A stretch of DNA of 63,675 bases, taken from NCBI GenBank assembly GCA_032718475.1, contig JAUCBJ010001403.1, positions 1 through 63,675 of the forward strand, given 5' to 3'. Shown in pieces: positions 62,397 to 63,675 of the stretch. Made by a program: the position numbers and the translations under genes. This stretch comes from Nemertoderma westbladi (Eukaryota; Xenacoelomorpha; Nemertodermatida; Nemertodermatidae). The notes below the pieces were generated by a model that was given only the letters and a program-made list of their open reading frames with translations, made no database searches and had not been told where the DNA came from. The stretch's first letter is position 1; the number at the start of each line of letters is the position of its first letter.

Positions 62397-63675
62397 CTGC
62401 AAGGTAAGTAAGAATAAGCGATAAATGATGGCGAAGGCGTACAGGCGTCTGGCCGTGCCGTGGCTGTGACAGTAAAACACAGGCTGGACGCAATTTGCAG
62501 ATTTGAGATAACCGACCACGACCACCGGCTGACTGCAGGACTGGTAGCAGAGGCAACACGAGTTTGTACAGTTGTAACTGCGAACTGTACTGTCATACTG
62601 CTGTACTGTGACTGTCTGAGCAGTGCAGTACAGTAGTCTGGTAGTAGGTAGTCATGCCAGCATGCAGCAATGCAGGGCAGGCTGGCTGGCTTCAGATGTT
62701 CAGGGCTTAGGTCAGTAGGTTGTTAGGCAGTTAGGAGTAGGACACACTCCCGCACAGGCAGACAGGCAGACAGGGACACGTGCGCAAATGTGACACAGCA
62801 GTCTGGCTACCAGCTGACCAGACTACAGGATGACAGGACTACAGGACTATGGACTACTGTCTGACTGCAGGACTGTGCTAGGCCATTACCTGATTACTGC
62901 ATTACATCAGTGCAGTTCCAGTAGGCCTGTACAGATACACTACCTGACCAGCCTGACTGCTGCACCAGTGCACTGCAGACTACACTCCTGCACTCTCACC
63001 TCACACCTGCAGACCTGGCACTGACTAGCTGAAATACTGACTACCCTGCTACTGTGCTACATACAGTGTTACCATTCTGACAGTACTGCAATAAGCAGGT
63101 AAGGCTGTAAGGGAAAGGGAGTACCGGGCCGGTACAGTACGGCTGTACCGGCAACCGGTAGCTGTCGAACACGTCCTTTCCACTAAATACTGAAACTTAC
63201 CTACCTAACAACAGCAACCACGAAACCGGTACACGGAATTGACTTCAAGTGGTGAATGCTTTATATACTGATTGCAGAATTACCAGTAGGCCTACCGGTA
63301 CCATAACTTCAACCTCAGCCTTTCACGGCACCTGATTGGTTAAAGTTAAATTATAAGATAATTAGACATTAGATAATTATTGAGACACCGTACTGATGCA
63401 ACCTTAGATCTGGCAGAATCGCAGGCAAATTTATTGATCATGCAATTAGGCAATGCAGCCTTAACCCCGAACATAGTCATTATGTGTTTAACCCAATAAT
63501 TTAATTTGTTTAAAGGGTTGGGTTCAACAATAACGGGGTGGGGGTGTGCGCTGTACTTACATACCATAAGGTGATTTGCACCATATCCCGGACAAACTAA
63601 TGTATACCTTTGCTACAATTAATTAGTGTTGTACAGTATATACCAATTTGAAAGGAATACTGCAGACTTGGGAGA
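62397..63675. other. Probable RPLP0 promoter region, cryptically simple sequence
   Basis: No coding gene is recognised. From about 62600 to 63080 the sequence is rich in scrambled CTG, ACTG and CAGG words (for example CAGGCAGACAGGCAGACAGG near 62755), a low-complexity texture rather than a clean tandem repeat. ACCGGTA/TACCGGT words recur around 63130-63300. A 64-codon plus-strand frame and two minus-strand frames here look like chance. Confidence 0.5.

Noticed and set aside
62339-62596. 85-codon minus-strand frame over the RPLP0 start
   Set aside because: It is in a different frame from P0, covers a likely 5' UTR splice site and low-complexity sequence, and has no recognisable similarity.

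Overview
The window is metazoan nuclear DNA, most likely from an invertebrate. The evidence is GT-AG spliced genes, an animal seven-pass GPR180/TMEM145-family receptor, an animal-type ribosomal protein P0, decayed non-LTR retrotransposon pieces, AT-rich non-coding sequence and very large minisatellites. I cannot name the species. The first 57 bases are a head-to-head dimer of a SMART-type PCR adapter, so the left edge is an assembly artefact and the library was probably PCR-amplified.

Layout: 1-57 adapter; 58-2824 gene-poor, with a nine-copy 25-bp repeat at 738-966; 2825-4282 (+) an intronless GPR180/TMEM145-like receptor; about 5312-5964 two opposed, broken LINE fragments; 6265-62345 (-) one complete RPLP0 gene (60S acidic ribosomal protein P0). 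Its five coding exons lie at 62289-62345, 61747-61922, 60790-61024, 30404-30512 and 6265-6629. They total 942 nt, keep frame across all four canonical junctions and encode 313 aa. The region above 62396 is its probable promoter and 5' UTR.

RPLP0 exons 3, 4 and 5 are separated by introns of 30.3 kb and 23.8 kb made almost entirely of tandem repeats. Intron 3 holds a 29.6-kb array of 29/31/35-bp units flanked by a 34-bp direct repeat. Intron 4 holds, in transcription order, 54 exact copies of a 32-bp unit carrying a donor-like GTAAGC, about six copies of a 1.75-kb unit with G-tracts, C-tracts and palindromes, and then 189 copies of a 56-bp unit abutting exon 5.

The main discovery is that the 56-bp unit is the gene's own 3' splice site. 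It contains branch point CACTAAC, a pyrimidine tract, CAG and the first 23 nt of exon 5. The authentic acceptor is copy 1 and 188 near-identical copies precede it in the pre-mRNA. Using any of these gives [10 protein letters not shown] and then a stop, so a housekeeping ribosomal gene must select the last of 189 acceptors. A 7-bp microhomology (GAATATA on the + strand) at both array ends explains how the first duplication could have formed. Most open reading frames inside the arrays are periodicity artefacts and are not annotated as genes.
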